Notes: generated from the sequence alone by a model not told the origin. A DNA stretch of 64,000 nt from JACQFK01 sp036383955 (GCA_036383955.1 DASVNH010000181.1:23327-87326); one strand, 5' to 3'. Shown: positions 52,827 to 62,670, numbered from the stretch's first letter. Numbers and translations: made by a program.

Positions 52827-55573
52827 GCGGAGTAGCGGCGGACGGCGACGTCGATCGCCAGCAGCAGGGCGGCGAAGCCGACGAGCCAGGGGGAGAGGTC
52901 GATCTTGCGGTCGGCGGAAAGCCGGGCGCGCGAGAGCTCCCGCTCGAGGCCGGGCCAGTCGGTGGCCTTGGCGCCGCCCGGGAAGGGGGGCGTCGGCAGG
53001 AACTCCGCCTCGGCCGTGCGCATGGCGCCGAGCACCGCGGTGGGGCCGTCGGACCCGCGGCGCAGCGTGACCCGGACCAGCTGGTCCGCCTGGTCCAGCG
53101 TCAGCTCCAGCGAGGAGCCGCCGTCGGGGTCGCGCGTCAGCGGCAGGGCGGCGTCGCCCTGGTAGGCGGAGAGCGACTCCCCGGGCGCCCCGGGGTCGAC
53201 GCGGACGCGCGCGGTCCGGCCCCGAATCACGACCCGCGAACGGGCGGCGAGGTCTTCGTCGGGCGGCGCCGCGGAGAGGCTCCGGACGACCTGGGCCGCC
53301 AGCTTGCCGGCGTCTTTCCACGCGTGCCACTCGCGGCTCCACGGCGAGGCGAGATCGGACGTCCAGACCGCCGTCCGGCCCAGGCCGGCGCGGCCGACGG
53401 CCAGCAGCGGCTTGCCGTCGGAGAAGGCGAGCGGGACGGCCACGCTCGCCGCCGGGCGCGCCTGGGCGTCGAGCCTCCCGTAGAGGCCGGGCAGGGTGGC
53501 GGTATCGACGCCCTGCAGCGCGTCGTGGGCGTCCTTGGCGACGACGGCCAGCCGGGCGGCGGGCGGCGCCGGGGCGGGCGCGGGATCGGGGACGGGCGTC
53601 GGCTTGGGGTCGGGCTTGGCGATCGGATCGGCCGCGGGCGGGGCGGCGCGCAGGGCGTTGATCGGGCCGAGGATCTGCTTGACCTCCTGCAGGAAGACCT
53701 TGGGGACGTCCTTGAAGCTGTGCGTGAAGATGAAGCGCCCGCCGCCCCAGTCGGCGATCTGGCTCATGAGGGGGGCGTCGAACTTGGGGGCGGATCCCAC
53801 GCAGACGGCGGTGACGGCGATCCCGTCGGCGCGCATCTCGCGGACGAGCGTCTCGAAGTCGCCGGGCGAGGTGTCGCCGTCGGACAGCAGGATGACGTGC
53901 TTGGCGGAGCAGCGCCGCGCGCGCGGATCGGCGCGGAAGGCGCGCCGCGCCTCGGCGAGGGCGGGATAGATGCTCGTGAAGCCGCCGGCCATCAGGCGGC
54001 TGACCCGGCTCTCGATATACTCGTGCCGGTCGCCTTCGGTGAACTCGAGGATCCAGTCCGGATCCCGGTCGAACGCGATGACGGCCATCAGGTCCCGGGG
54101 CGAGAGCGTTTTCGCCGACTGGACGCACGAGCGCTTCACGATCTCGATCGGCGGGCCGGCCATGCTGCCGGACCGGTCGACGACGAAGAGCACGGCCGCC
54201 GCCGGCGCGAGCACCCGCTTGATCTCCCCCGGAGGATCCGCCTCCGTCGGCGGCGCCGGCGGCGGGGGCTTGTCGGGCGGCTTCTCGGGGGAGGGCTTCG
54301 GCGACGAGCCCGCGGCGGTCTCGAGGAACGTCACCGGCAGCAGCCTCTCGAGCTCGCTCTTCGCCCAGCCGGACGGCCCCGCCAGCGTCGGGCTGCCGAG
54401 CAGCCAGAGGCCGCCGCCCGAGCGCTCCACGTACGTCACCAGGGCCTTCTGGAACTCGAGGGGCACGTCCGCGCGCGGCACGCCCGCGAGAATCACCGCG
54501 GCGAACTCGTCGAGGACGCCCGCCCGCTCGGCCGCCGCGGCCGGCGCGTCGCGCGTGAAGTCGATGTCCTGCTTCTCGAACACCCGCGCCAGGAACTCGC
54601 CTTCCCGCGGCCGGCCTTCGATCAGGAGCACCCGGGGCTTGCCGGTCGTCGCGAACGCCGCCGCCGCCGAGTTGTTGCCCGGTTCATCGTCGCCCGGCGC
54701 CGACGCCACCACCTTGAGCGGGTGGAGCCCCGGCGCGAGCCCGGCGGGCTGCTGCACGTTCGCGAGGAGCACCACGCCGCGGCCGCGGGGGATCGCGACC
54801 TTGCGGGAGGCGGCGGGGACCGGCCGGTTGTCCAGCGAGAGGGTCAGGGTCGCTTCCATCGGCGCCGTGGCGTCGACCGATACCCGGACGTCGAAGGGCT
54901 CGCCGGCGCGCACCGCCGTCGGCGCCTGGACGTCGATCACCGCCAGGTCGCGGCGCGGGCCGGCCTCGAGCGCGACGAGCGCGGCGCCGGCCGGCAGCGG
55001 CGCCTCCGCCGGCAGCCGGCCGTCGGTGAGCAGGACCAGCCGCGACGCGGAGCTTTCCTGGAAGAGCGCGCGGGCGGCCCGCGTGCCTTCCCCCGGATCC
55101 GTTTCATTGACCTGCAGGCGGTCGCGCCACTGCTGGATCTCGGTCGCGCGCGCGGCATTCCCCTCCGCCTCCACCAGCGCGGTCCGGTGGGCGAGACGCC
55201 AGGGCTCGATCTCCAGGGCGGAGGACGTCGGGGCCACCAGCGTCTCCGCGCGGCCCGCGAAGGCGACCAGCGCGCAGCGGTTGCCGTCCGCGATCTCCCG
55301 GCTCCACGCGCGGCGCAGCTCGGGGATCGCGGCGCTCCAGGCGGCGGCGGGCACGCTGTCCGACACGTCGGCCACGAACACGGTGAGCCAGGGCCGCTCG
55401 CCGGGGCGCTGGACGTCCGGCCGCGCCAGCGCGGCGCCCAGCAGGAGGACCGCGAGGCTCCGGAGCGTGGTGGAGACGGCCCGACGTCCCCTCGAGAGCT
55501 CGGCGCCGTTCGCGCGGGACGCCAGCCAGAGGGCCGCCAGGGCCACCGGGGCGGCGAAGAGCAGCGACGTCAT
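52823..55573 (-). CDS. Membrane protein with two von Willebrand A domains (BatA/GATase-like)
   Basis: This 916-residue protein has two N-terminal membrane helices (about 2-15 and 33-48) and a C-terminal one. A first VWA-like domain (about 63-190) has the metal site DVSDS; a second (about 455-640) has DRSGSM and LLSDGDTSPG. Between them lies a Rossmann-like segment (PRVLLIEGRPREGEFLARV; VILAGVPRADVP) and a Pro-rich linker. Such proteins in planctomycetes act with AAA+ MoxR chaperones, but none is encoded here. The start overlaps the NPCBM gene stop (TGATG). Confidence 0.85.
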   Translation of the reverse strand: MTSLLFAAPVALAALWLASRANGAELSRGRRAVSTTLRSLAVLLLGAALARPDVQRPGERPWLTVFVADVSDSVPAAAWSAAIPELRRAWSREIADGNRCALVAFAGRAETLVAPTSSALEIEPWRLAHRTALVEAEGNAARATEIQQWRDRLQVNETDPGEGTRAARALFQESSASRLVLLTDGRLPAEAPLPAGAALVALEAGPRRDLAVIDVQAPTAVRAGEPFDVRVSVDATAPMEATLTLSLDNRPVPAASRKVAIPRGRGVVLLANVQQPAGLAPGLHPLKVVASAPGDDEPGNNSAAAAFATTGKPRVLLIEGRPREGEFLARVFEKQDIDFTRDAPAAAAERAGVLDEFAAVILAGVPRADVPLEFQKALVTYVERSGGGLWLLGSPTLAGPSGWAKSELERLLPVTFLETAAGSSPKPSPEKPPDKPPPPAPPTEADPPGEIKRVLAPAAAVLFVVDRSGSMAGPPIEIVKRSCVQSAKTLSPRDLMAVIAFDRDPDWILEFTEGDRHEYIESRVSRLMAGGFTSIYPALAEARRAFRADPRARRCSAKHVILLSDGDTSPGDFETLVREMRADGIAVTAVCVGSAPKFDAPLMSQIADWGGGRFIFTHSFKDVPKVFLQEVKQILGPINALRAAPPAADPIAKPDPKPTPVPDPAPAPAPPAARLAVVAKDAHDALQGVDTATLPGLYGRLDAQARPAASVAVPLAFSDGKPLLAVGRAGLGRTAVWTSDLASPWSREWHAWKDAGKLAAQVVRSLSAAPPDEDLAARSRVVIRGRTARVRVDPGAPGESLSAYQGDAALPLTRDPDGGSSLELTLDQADQLVRVTLRRGSDGPTAVLGAMRTAEAEFLPTPPFPGGAKATDWPGLERELSRARLSADRKIDLSPWLVGFAALLLAIDVAVRRYSA

Positions 55574-56766
55574 CAGCGGATCAGGCGCGCGGAACCCCAG
55601 TCGGCGAAGTCCGACATCCCGTGCCCCGCCCAGGTGACGACGAGGCGCAGGTCCTTGGCGCCGGCGACGTCCAGGTCGACCGGCCGCGGCGCGTCGGCCT
55701 TCGCGAAGCGATGCTCGGCGGCCTTGCGGTCGTCGATCCACACCTCCACCCGCACCGCGCCGAGCCCGGCCGCGGCGGCGTCGAGGCCGACGACGGCCTG
55801 GAAGCGCCGGTAAGCGCCGTTGAGCGGGTAGGTGAGGGCGGAGTGGGCGCGCACGCCGAGGCCCTTGCGGTGCTCGACGCCGCCGAGGACGATCGGGCCG
55901 CCCTTGGCGCCGCGGTCGCGCTGGAACGGGTAGTCGAGGTCGCTCGGGAGCTTCTTGGGGCCGCGGATGTAGTTGGCTTCTTCTTCGACGGCCTTGGGCG
56001 CGAGGTCGGAGAGATAGACGACGCGGCCGTTCTTGAAGTGGAGGGACGCGAGCGAGGCGCGGCCCACCTTGCGCTCCTGCCCGTAGAGGTCCTTGAAGGC
56101 CAGGATGCCGTCCTTGAGCGACTGGACGTCGCCGCGCAGCGAGCTGCCGTCGGACGCGAGCACGGAGGCGAGCAGGGTGCTGGGCTCGGCGGGCGCGGCC
56201 TCGGTTTCGATGAGCCAGACGCCGGCGGTGTCGGCGGCGGGCTGGACGACCTCGCGGTTGAGGGCGTTGGACTTGTAGGCCACGCCGGCGTTGGACACGG
56301 AGAGGATCGTCCCCGCGGCGCGGTCGCCGGCCTTGGTGAAGATCAGGTCCGCGTCCTCCGCCTTGTCGGGGAGCCGGCGCGGCAGGTACGCGCGGTTGAG
56401 CGGGAAGACGATCGAGCGGATCTGGCCGAACTTGACGAGGGGGTCGCCCCAGACGGGATTGAGGAGGGCGACGCCCTCCTCGTGCTTGGCGCCGAGCCGG
56501 CCGCGGACGACGTCGCCGGTGGTCAGGCGGATCTCGACGTCCTCGGCGACGGGGCGGGGGGCGGGGAGGCCGGACTTCGCGCCGAAGGAGACTTCGACGA
56601 GGTCGGCGGCCTTGAGGGTCTGCTTCTCGCCCGAGGCGTCGACGATCACGGCGACGAGCTCGCCGCCCTCGCGGGAGAGGGTGAATTCGCGGGCGACGAC
56701 CGTCGCGCCGGAGGCGGTGACGACCTGGGCGTCGTCGCAGCAGAGGAGCGCGAGGGCGATGAGCAT
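55573..56766 (-). CDS. Exported NPCBM-domain protein
   Basis: This 397-residue protein has a short signal-like start (LIALALLCCDD) and about 280 residues of beta-rich sequence. The C-terminal part (about 285-397) is an NPCBM-type carbohydrate-binding domain (GPIVLGGVEHRKGLGVRAHS; RFQAVVGLDAAAAG; VEVWIDDRKAAEHRF; LRLVVTWAGHGMSDFADWGSA). NPCBM domains bind galactose-type sugars in glycosidases; no glycosidase domain is attached. It is translationally linked to the VWA protein, with which it may work at the cell envelope. Confidence 0.85.
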   Translation of the reverse strand: MLIALALLCCDDAQVVTASGATVVAREFTLSREGGELVAVIVDASGEKQTLKAADLVEVSFGAKSGLPAPRPVAEDVEIRLTTGDVVRGRLGAKHEEGVALLNPVWGDPLVKFGQIRSIVFPLNRAYLPRRLPDKAEDADLIFTKAGDRAAGTILSVSNAGVAYKSNALNREVVQPAADTAGVWLIETEAAPAEPSTLLASVLASDGSSLRGDVQSLKDGILAFKDLYGQERKVGRASLASLHFKNGRVVYLSDLAPKAVEEEANYIRGPKKLPSDLDYPFQRDRGAKGGPIVLGGVEHRKGLGVRAHSALTYPLNGAYRRFQAVVGLDAAAAGLGAVRVEVWIDDRKAAEHRFAKADAPRPVDLDVAGAKDLRLVVTWAGHGMSDFADWGSARLIR

Positions 56767-56775
56767 AGACTCCCG

Positions 56776-56781
56776 ATTATA
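56776..56781 (-). promoter_or_regulatory. Predicted -10 box of the NPCBM-VWA operon
   Basis: TATAAT on the minus strand ends 9 nt before the ATG at 56766. No clear -35 is present at 17 nt. A leaderless or near-leaderless transcript is implied. Confidence 0.45.
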
Positions 56782-56785
56782 GTCT

Positions 56786-56814
56786 TTGACGGTTTTTGGA
56801 CGCCACCCTATAGT
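56786..56814 (+). promoter_or_regulatory. Promoter of the serine/threonine dehydratase gene
   Basis: TTGACG (56786-56791), exactly 17 nt, TATAGT (56809-56814): a near-consensus sigma70 promoter on the plus strand, with a 5' leader of about 40 nt. It is interleaved with the divergent NPCBM promoter. Confidence 0.75.
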
Positions 56815-56861
56815 TAGACGGTTCGGGTGGGGAACCGTTGGGCCGGGAGGCGGGGTCTCGC

Positions 56862-57827
56862 ATGATCGATCTCAAGCTGGTCGAGAACGTGCGGGAGTAC
56901 GTCACCGGCATGGCGGTGCGCACGCCCTGCCTGCCCTCCGAGTGGCTGACGGCCCTCTACGGGGCCAACGTCTGGCTCAAGTGCGAAAATCTTCAGCACA
57001 CCGGCTCGTTCAAAATCCGCGGACCCCTGGCGCGGCTGCCGTTCATGTCGAAGGACGAGCGCCTCGCGGGCGTGCTCTGCGCGAGCGCCGGCAACCACGG
57101 CAAGGGCCTGGCCTGGGCCTCGAAGCACTACGGGATCCGCTGCACGGTCTGCGTGCCGAAGACGCTGCCGCTCAACAAGGAGCAGGCGATCAAGCGCTAC
57201 GGCGCCCAGCTGATCAAGACCGAGTTCGACAACTACGACGACACCCAGACGTACGCCGTCGAGCTGGCGCAGAAGACCGGGCGGCTTTGGGTGTCGCCCT
57301 TCGACGACGACTACATCCAGGCGGGCAACGGCGGGACGACGATGCTCGAGGTCCTGGAGGACATCCCCAAGTGCGACGCCTTCCTGGTTCCCGTCGGCGG
57401 GGGCGGGCTGGCGGTCGGCGCGGGCGTGGTCGCGAAGGCGAAGTCGGCGCGGACGAAGATCTTCGGCGTGAACACCGACGCGTCGCCGGGGATGTGGCTG
57501 TCGCGCAAGGAGAACAAAGCGATCACCAAGGTCCACTCCAAGCCGACGATCGCGGAGGGCGTCGAAGGCGGCGTCTCCGAGAACACCTACAAGCTGGGGC
57601 TGGAGGTGATCGACGACGTCCTGCTGGTGAAGGAAGGCCATCTCAAGAAGGCGGTCGCCGAGTTCCTGCGGCGGCACCGGATGGCCCTCGAGGGCTCCGC
57701 CGCGCTGCCCATCGCCGCGATGATGGACGGCCTGCTTCCCAAGGGCTTCAAGCGCGTCTGCGTCCTCCTCTCGGGCGCCAACATCGACGCCTCGAGGATC
57801 AAGGACATCGTCGACCAGCATTTCTAA
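56862..57827 (+). CDS. Serine/threonine dehydratase (fold-type II PLP enzyme)
   Basis: This 321-residue enzyme is of the catabolic threonine/serine dehydratase family, deaminating L-threonine or L-serine to the keto acid. The PLP lysine lies in HTGSFKIRGP (S-x-K-x-R-G), followed by CASAGNHGKGLAW and the phosphate-binding glycine loop PVGGGGLAVG; LLSGANID is near the C-terminus. There is no C-terminal ACT domain, so it is not the regulated biosynthetic IlvA type. The ATG at 56862 was preferred to an upstream TTG; a GGGAGG lies about 11 nt upstream. Specificity cannot be read from sequence. Confidence 0.9.
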   Translation: MIDLKLVENVREYVTGMAVRTPCLPSEWLTALYGANVWLKCENLQHTGSFKIRGPLARLPFMSKDERLAGVLCASAGNHGKGLAWASKHYGIRCTVCVPKTLPLNKEQAIKRYGAQLIKTEFDNYDDTQTYAVELAQKTGRLWVSPFDDDYIQAGNGGTTMLEVLEDIPKCDAFLVPVGGGGLAVGAGVVAKAKSARTKIFGVNTDASPGMWLSRKENKAITKVHSKPTIAEGVEGGVSENTYKLGLEVIDDVLLVKEGHLKKAVAEFLRRHRMALEGSAALPIAAMMDGLLPKGFKRVCVLLSGANIDASRIKDIVDQHF

Positions 57828-57925
57828 GGTACCGGGTACCAGGTACCAGGTACCGGGAGACGGGACGCCTGGCCTTGCCCCCGGAGGCGACGCTTCCTGG
57901 ACCTGGACCAGTTTCCTGGACCTGG
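57828..57925. repeat. Mixed word element: GGTACCN and GGTCCA-type words
   Basis: Four GGTACCN words (57828-57857, variants G, A, A, G) directly after the dehydratase stop, each self-complementary. A region with short C- and G-runs follows, and then TCCTGGACCTGGACC and TTTCCTGGACCTGG words at 57894-57925. The two word types differ. The promoter of the next gene follows. Confidence 0.7.
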
Positions 57926-57933
57926 GTTGGTCC

Positions 57934-57961
57934 TTGCGTTGCCGGAATCGTTTGGTAGAAT
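57934..57961 (+). promoter_or_regulatory. Predicted promoter of the rluB-like gene
   Basis: TTGCGT (57934-57939), a 16-nt spacer and TAGAAT (57956-57961). It leaves a 5' leader of about 90 nt before the ATG at 58060, in which I see no riboswitch-like structure. Confidence 0.5.
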
Positions 57962-58059
57962 GCGCCCCCGGGCCGACCCCCACATCCAAGGAACCCTGTG
58001 GACCGCCAGAGGATAGGGCGGTCGCCGTACGCCCGGGACAGGGGATCGGACCGACGACC

Positions 58060-58854
58060 ATGCTCGAACGCCTGCACAAGGTCCTCGCGAACGCGGGGGT
58101 CGCGTCCCGCCGCCGCTGCGAACAGCTCATTCTCGGCGGCCAGGTCACCGTCGACGGCCGCGTCGTCACGCAGCTCGGCACCAAGGTCGACCTGGACAAG
58201 AACAAGGTCTCCTTCGCGGGACAGTTCATCCGTCCCCCCAAGCCCGTCACGCTCGTGATGCACAAGCCGCGGCGGACGATGACGACCACCAAGGACGACC
58301 GCGACCGCCGGACCGTCATGCAGTACGTGCAGGGCATCCGCGAGCGCGTCTATCCCGTCGGACGTCTCGACTGGGACTCCGAAGGCCTCCTCATCATGAC
58401 CAACGACGGCGACCTCGCCAACCGCCTGACCCATCCGCGCTACACGCTGCCCCGCACCTACCACGTCCGCCTCAAGGGCGAGATCTCCGGCGAGGTCATC
58501 GAGAAGCTCCGCAAGGGCGTCTGGCTCTCGGAAGGCAAGACCGGGCCCGTCCGGGTCTTCGTGAAGAAGCGGGAGCGCGAGATGTCGATCGTCGAAGTGA
58601 CGATCACCGAAGGCATGAACCGCGAGGTGCGCCGCGTCTTCGCCAAGTACGGCCTGAAAGTCCGGCGCCTCAAGCGCATCAAGCTCGGACCGCTGTCGCT
58701 GGGCAACCTCGGCCCCGGCATGTGGCGGATGCTCACGCCCAAGGAGATCGAGCTCCTCAAGGGCCCGACGCCGCCTCCGCCGAAGAAGGCCGAGCGACGT
58801 CCCCCCGCGGAACGGAAAGGCGACCCCAAGGAAGGGAAGCATGAGGAAGAGTAG
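58060..58854 (+). CDS. RsuA/RluB/E/F-family 23S (or 16S) rRNA pseudouridine synthase
   Basis: This 264-residue enzyme isomerises a specific rRNA uridine. An N-terminal S4 RNA-binding domain (LHKVLANAGVASRRRCEQLI, about 5-60) precedes the synthase domain with MHKPRRTMTT and the catalytic motif GRLDWDSEGLLIMTNDG (the Asp after Arg-Leu). EGMNREVRRVFAKYG is conserved near the end. A basic Pro/Lys/Glu tail of about 30 residues is unusual. It overlaps the next gene by 14 bp. RluB is the closest pattern, but the target position cannot be told from sequence. Confidence 0.9.
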   Translation: MLERLHKVLANAGVASRRRCEQLILGGQVTVDGRVVTQLGTKVDLDKNKVSFAGQFIRPPKPVTLVMHKPRRTMTTTKDDRDRRTVMQYVQGIRERVYPVGRLDWDSEGLLIMTNDGDLANRLTHPRYTLPRTYHVRLKGEISGEVIEKLRKGVWLSEGKTGPVRVFVKKREREMSIVEVTITEGMNREVRRVFAKYGLKVRRLKRIKLGPLSLGNLGPGMWRMLTPKEIELLKGPTPPPPKKAERRPPAERKGDPKEGKHEEE

Positions 58855-61525
58855 TTTCCTCCTCCTTCTCCTCGTCGGCTGCTCCTTCGGGCAGGAGAAG
58901 CGGGCGCCCGTCGACCTCCTGGCCGGCCTCGAGCGCCGCGTGCTGCCCAACGGCCTCGCCGTCGTCGTCAAGCCCGACCGCCGCCTCCCCACGGTCACCG
59001 CCATGCTCGCCTACCGCGTCGGCTCCGTGAACGAAGAGCCCGGCATGACCGGCGCCGCCCACTTCTTCGAGCACATGGTCTTCAAGGGCACCGCCAAGTA
59101 CAAGCCCGGCGACATCGACCTCGTCACCTACCGCTGCGGCGGCGAGAACAACGCCTTCACCACCCACGACATGACCGGCTACTGGTTCCACGTCGGAGCC
59201 GCCCATCTCGACGAGGTCCTCGACATCCTCGCCGACACCATGGGCAACTGCTCCCTCGACGAGGCCGAGTTCGACCGCGAACGCAACACCGTGCTCCAGG
59301 AGATGAACATCTGGCTCGACGGCCCCTGGGGCGAGATCGAGAAGGAGCTGGACCGCACGGTCTACAAGGAATGCCGCTACCGGCATCCCGTCCTCGGCTG
59401 GAAAGAGGACGTCGAGAAGCTCACCCGCGACCGCATGGCGGAGTTCTACAAGCGGCACTACGGCCCGCAGAACGCGTCGCTGATCGTGGTGGGCGACATC
59501 GCCCCGGCGGACGTCTTCGCCAAAGCGGAGAAGTTCTTCGGGACGGTCAAGCCCGGGGGCCTGACGGCCCACGGCGTCGCCATGGACCCGCCCCAGAAGG
59601 AAGCCCGGGCCGTCGAGTTGAAGACGGGCGCGTCGACCGACAAGCTCATGATGGCCTTCCGCGCGGAGAAAGCCGGCAGCGATTCGGACATCGCGCTCGA
59701 CGTCCTGTCCATGCTGCTGGGCGACGGCCGGACGTCGCGGCTCCGCTCGCGGCTCGTCGACAAGGAGGACCTCGCGGGCGAGGACGGCGTGACGGTCAGC
59801 AACTACTCGCGGAAGCACGAAGGCGTCTTCACCGTCCAGGTGGAGCTGGCGCTCGACGCGTCGCTGGAGAAGGCCCGGGAAGTCGTCTTCGAGGAGCTCC
59901 AGGCCCTGTCCACGCGGGAGATGGGGGAGCGCGAGCTGCGGCGGGCCAAGAACATCGTGCGCGCGCGCTTCGCCTTCGAGCTGGAGTCGCAGCTCGAGCT
60001 GACGTCCAAGATCGGCTACTTCGAGGCGCTGGGGCTGCCCGACTACGTGAGCCGCTACATGGAGCGCGTCGAGGCGGTGACGGCGGAGCAGCTGCGCGCC
60101 GTCGCCGGGAAGATCTTCAGCGCCGAGAACCGCACGGTCGCGATCGGCTGGGCCAAGGCGAAGCGTCAGGCGGCGCCGGGGTCGTCGAACCGCCGCCAGG
60201 CGCGGAGGTCGATCCCCCAGGCCGCGCCGAAGCTGGGGGCGGTGCTGCGGACCACGCTGCCGAACGGGCTGCGGGTGCTGGTGGCGCCGCGACACGACGT
60301 CCCGGTGCTCGCGGTGCAGTGCTTCGTCGACGCGGGGCCGGCGCGCGAGACCGACGCGAAGGCGGGCCTGGCCGTGCTGACGGGTGACCTGCTGGACGAG
60401 GGCACGCGGGACGACGCGGGGCGCTGGCGGACGGGCGACCAGCTCGCCGCGGAGATCGAGTTCGTGGGCGGGGAGCTCGCCACCGGGCCGACGGGCGCGG
60501 CGTCGAAGGTGCTGTCGGAGCACGCGACGATCGCGTTCGACCTGGTGCGCGACGTCATCCGCTACCCGTCGCTCGACGAGCGCCGCTTCGACGAGGTGAA
60601 GGACGACCTGCTGGCGGAGATCGAGACGCAGGACGACGACCCGTCGCGGACGGCGCGCCGGCTGTTCTTCGAGGAGGCGTACCGCGGGCATCCGCTGCGG
60701 CGGCCGTCGACGGGCTACAAAGCCACGGTCGAGAACCTGACCATCGACGACGCGAAGGCCTGGCACGCCCGCTGGTTCCGCCCGGAGAACGCGATCGTGG
60801 CGGTGGCGGGGGACATCGATCCGGAGCGGGCGCTGGAGGAAGTGAAGGCGCGCTTCGGCGGCTGGGCGGGGAAGGGCGCGTGGGACGCGCCGAAGCCGCC
60901 GGCGGCGAAGCGGCAGGACGGCCCGCGGACGCGCTATCAGAAGGCGGAGTCCCAGCAGGCGCGGATCGTGATCGGCCATGTGGGCGTCGAGCGCGGCCAT
61001 CCCGACTGGGCGGCCCTGCGCGTGGCGGAGACGATCCTGGGCACGGGGCCGGGCTTCGTGAGCCGGCTGGCGAAGAACGTGCGCGACGTCCAGGGCCTCG
61101 CGTACGACGTCTACGGCTCCATCACGGGCGGGGCGACGGAGGTCGCCGCGCCGTTCATGGTGACGCTCGGGGTGGAGGCGAAGGACAAGGACAAGGGGAT
61201 CGCGGCGGCGCTGAAGGAGATCAAGGCGTTCGTGGAGGAGGGGCCGACGGACCGGGAGGTGGACGACGCCAAGCGCTACCTGAAGGCGTCGTTCGCGGAG
61301 GCCTGGGAGCTGTCGGACGACCTGGGCGCGTACCTGGTGGAAGTCACGCGCTACGGGCCGGGGCTGGACTGGCCGGAGCGCTACTTCGAGGCGCTGTCGA
61401 AGGTCGGGCGCGAGGAGGTCCGCCGGGCGGCGGCGAAGCATCTGAACCTGGGCGGCCTCACGACGGTCGTGGTGGGGCCGGTGGACGAGAAAGGAAACCC
61501 GCTGGAGGGGGGCCGAGAGAAATGA
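58841..61525 (+). CDS. Exported M16-family metallopeptidase (two-repeat)
   Basis: This 894-residue protein has a lipobox-like start (SSFLLLLLVGCSFG). The N-terminal half contains the inverted zinc motif HFFEH (residues 74-78) and the distal glutamate in NTVLQEMNIW, so it is catalytic. The second half begins RTTLPNGLRVLVAPRHDVPV (about residue 468) and lacks HxxEH, as in other fused M16 peptidases where the C-half is a structural partner. The two halves would close into a clam-shell chamber that degrades peptides. Likely periplasmic. Overlaps rluB upstream and carA downstream. Confidence 0.93.
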   Translation: MRKSSFLLLLLVGCSFGQEKRAPVDLLAGLERRVLPNGLAVVVKPDRRLPTVTAMLAYRVGSVNEEPGMTGAAHFFEHMVFKGTAKYKPGDIDLVTYRCGGENNAFTTHDMTGYWFHVGAAHLDEVLDILADTMGNCSLDEAEFDRERNTVLQEMNIWLDGPWGEIEKELDRTVYKECRYRHPVLGWKEDVEKLTRDRMAEFYKRHYGPQNASLIVVGDIAPADVFAKAEKFFGTVKPGGLTAHGVAMDPPQKEARAVELKTGASTDKLMMAFRAEKAGSDSDIALDVLSMLLGDGRTSRLRSRLVDKEDLAGEDGVTVSNYSRKHEGVFTVQVELALDASLEKAREVVFEELQALSTREMGERELRRAKNIVRARFAFELESQLELTSKIGYFEALGLPDYVSRYMERVEAVTAEQLRAVAGKIFSAENRTVAIGWAKAKRQAAPGSSNRRQARRSIPQAAPKLGAVLRTTLPNGLRVLVAPRHDVPVLAVQCFVDAGPARETDAKAGLAVLTGDLLDEGTRDDAGRWRTGDQLAAEIEFVGGELATGPTGAASKVLSEHATIAFDLVRDVIRYPSLDERRFDEVKDDLLAEIETQDDDPSRTARRLFFEEAYRGHPLRRPSTGYKATVENLTIDDAKAWHARWFRPENAIVAVAGDIDPERALEEVKARFGGWAGKGAWDAPKPPAAKRQDGPRTRYQKAESQQARIVIGHVGVERGHPDWAALRVAETILGTGPGFVSRLAKNVRDVQGLAYDVYGSITGGATEVAAPFMVTLGVEAKDKDKGIAAALKEIKAFVEEGPTDREVDDAKRYLKASFAEAWELSDDLGAYLVEVTRYGPGLDWPERYFEALSKVGREEVRRAAAKHLNLGGLTTVVVGPVDEKGNPLEGGREK

Positions 61526-62637
61526 AAGCCGCGAAGCTGGCGCTCCAGGACGGCACGGTGTACACCGGCCGTTCGTTCGGGGCGGACGGGGAAAAAGCCG
61601 GCGAAGTGGTGTTCAACACCGCGATGTCGGGCTACCAGGAGATCCTGACGGATCCGTCCTACAAGGGGCAGATCGTCACGATGACGTATCCGCACATCGG
61701 CAACTACGGCGTGAACGAGGAGGACTTCGAAAGCGCGAAGCCCTGGATCGAGGGCTTCGTCGCGCGCGAGTTCTCCCCGGTGTCGAGCAACCAGCGGGCG
61801 ACGCACCGGCTGGACGAGTTCTGCAAGCGCCACGGGATCGTGGCGATCGACGACATCGACACCCGCTCGCTGACCCGGCGCCTGCGCCTGGACGGCTCGA
61901 TGAACGGGGTGCTGTCGACCGTCGACCTCGACGACGCCCGCCTGGTGGCGAAGGCGAAGGCGATCCCCAGCATGGGCGGGCTCGACCTGGTGAAGTACGT
62001 GACCTGCGACCGCCCGCGGCACTGGAAGGAGTTCGTCACGCACGACGCGGCGACGAAGCATCCGACGCTGAAGTACAAGGTCGGGCTGATCGACTGCGGC
62101 GCGAAGTACAACATCGTGCGCGAGCTGGTCCAGCTGGGCTGCGACGTGACGGTGCATCCGGCGAACGCGACGGCCAAGGACCTCGAGGGCTACCACGGGG
62201 TGATGCTGTCCAACGGCCCGGGCGATCCGGCGGCGGTGACCTACACCGTGGAGACGGTGAAGGGGCTCCTGAAGAAGGAGAAGCCGATCTTCGGCATCTG
62301 CCTCGGGCACCAGATCCTCGGGCTCGCGATGGGCGCCAAGACCTTCAAGCTGCCGTTCGGCCACCACGGCGCGAACCACCCCATCAAGCGCCTCTCGGAC
62401 GGCAAGGTCGAGATCACCAGCCAGAACCACGGCTTCGCGGTGGACGAGAAGACCCTGCAGGAAGCCGGCGGCGAGGTCACCCACATCAACCTGAACGACG
62501 GGGCCGTCGAAGGCCTCCGCCACCTCTCCCTGCCCGTCTTCTCCGTGCAGTACCATCCCGAGGCGGCCCCGGGGCCGCACGACGCGCACTACCTCTTCGA
62601 TCAGTTCATCAAGAACATGGAAGCGATGAAACGATGA
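61522..62637 (+). CDS. carA: Carbamoyl-phosphate synthase small (glutaminase) subunit
   Basis: CarA releases ammonia from glutamine for CarB. The 371-residue protein has an N-terminal domain with MSGYQEILTDPSYKGQIV and SSNQRATHRLDEF, and a class I amidotransferase domain: GVMLSNGPGDPAAV, nucleophile Cys in GICLGHQILGLA, NHGFAVDE and the His-Glu of YHPEAAPGP. It overlaps the M16 peptidase stop (ATGA). It is unlinked to carB (29184-32396). Confidence 0.96.
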   Translation: MKAAKLALQDGTVYTGRSFGADGEKAGEVVFNTAMSGYQEILTDPSYKGQIVTMTYPHIGNYGVNEEDFESAKPWIEGFVAREFSPVSSNQRATHRLDEFCKRHGIVAIDDIDTRSLTRRLRLDGSMNGVLSTVDLDDARLVAKAKAIPSMGGLDLVKYVTCDRPRHWKEFVTHDAATKHPTLKYKVGLIDCGAKYNIVRELVQLGCDVTVHPANATAKDLEGYHGVMLSNGPGDPAAVTYTVETVKGLLKKEKPIFGICLGHQILGLAMGAKTFKLPFGHHGANHPIKRLSDGKVEITSQNHGFAVDEKTLQEAGGEVTHINLNDGAVEGLRHLSLPVFSVQYHPEAAPGPHDAHYLFDQFIKNMEAMKR

Positions 62638-62645
62638 CGCCTTCA

Positions 62646-62670
62646 ACTTGGCGCTTGGCGCTTGGAGCTA
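62646..62670 (+). repeat. Half word element (CTTGGCG words)
   Basis: Three CTTGGNN words (CG, CG, AG) between carA and purA, the complement of the CCAAG words at 19318 and 36157. No partner arm and no GC module. The gap is only 43 bp. Confidence 0.6.
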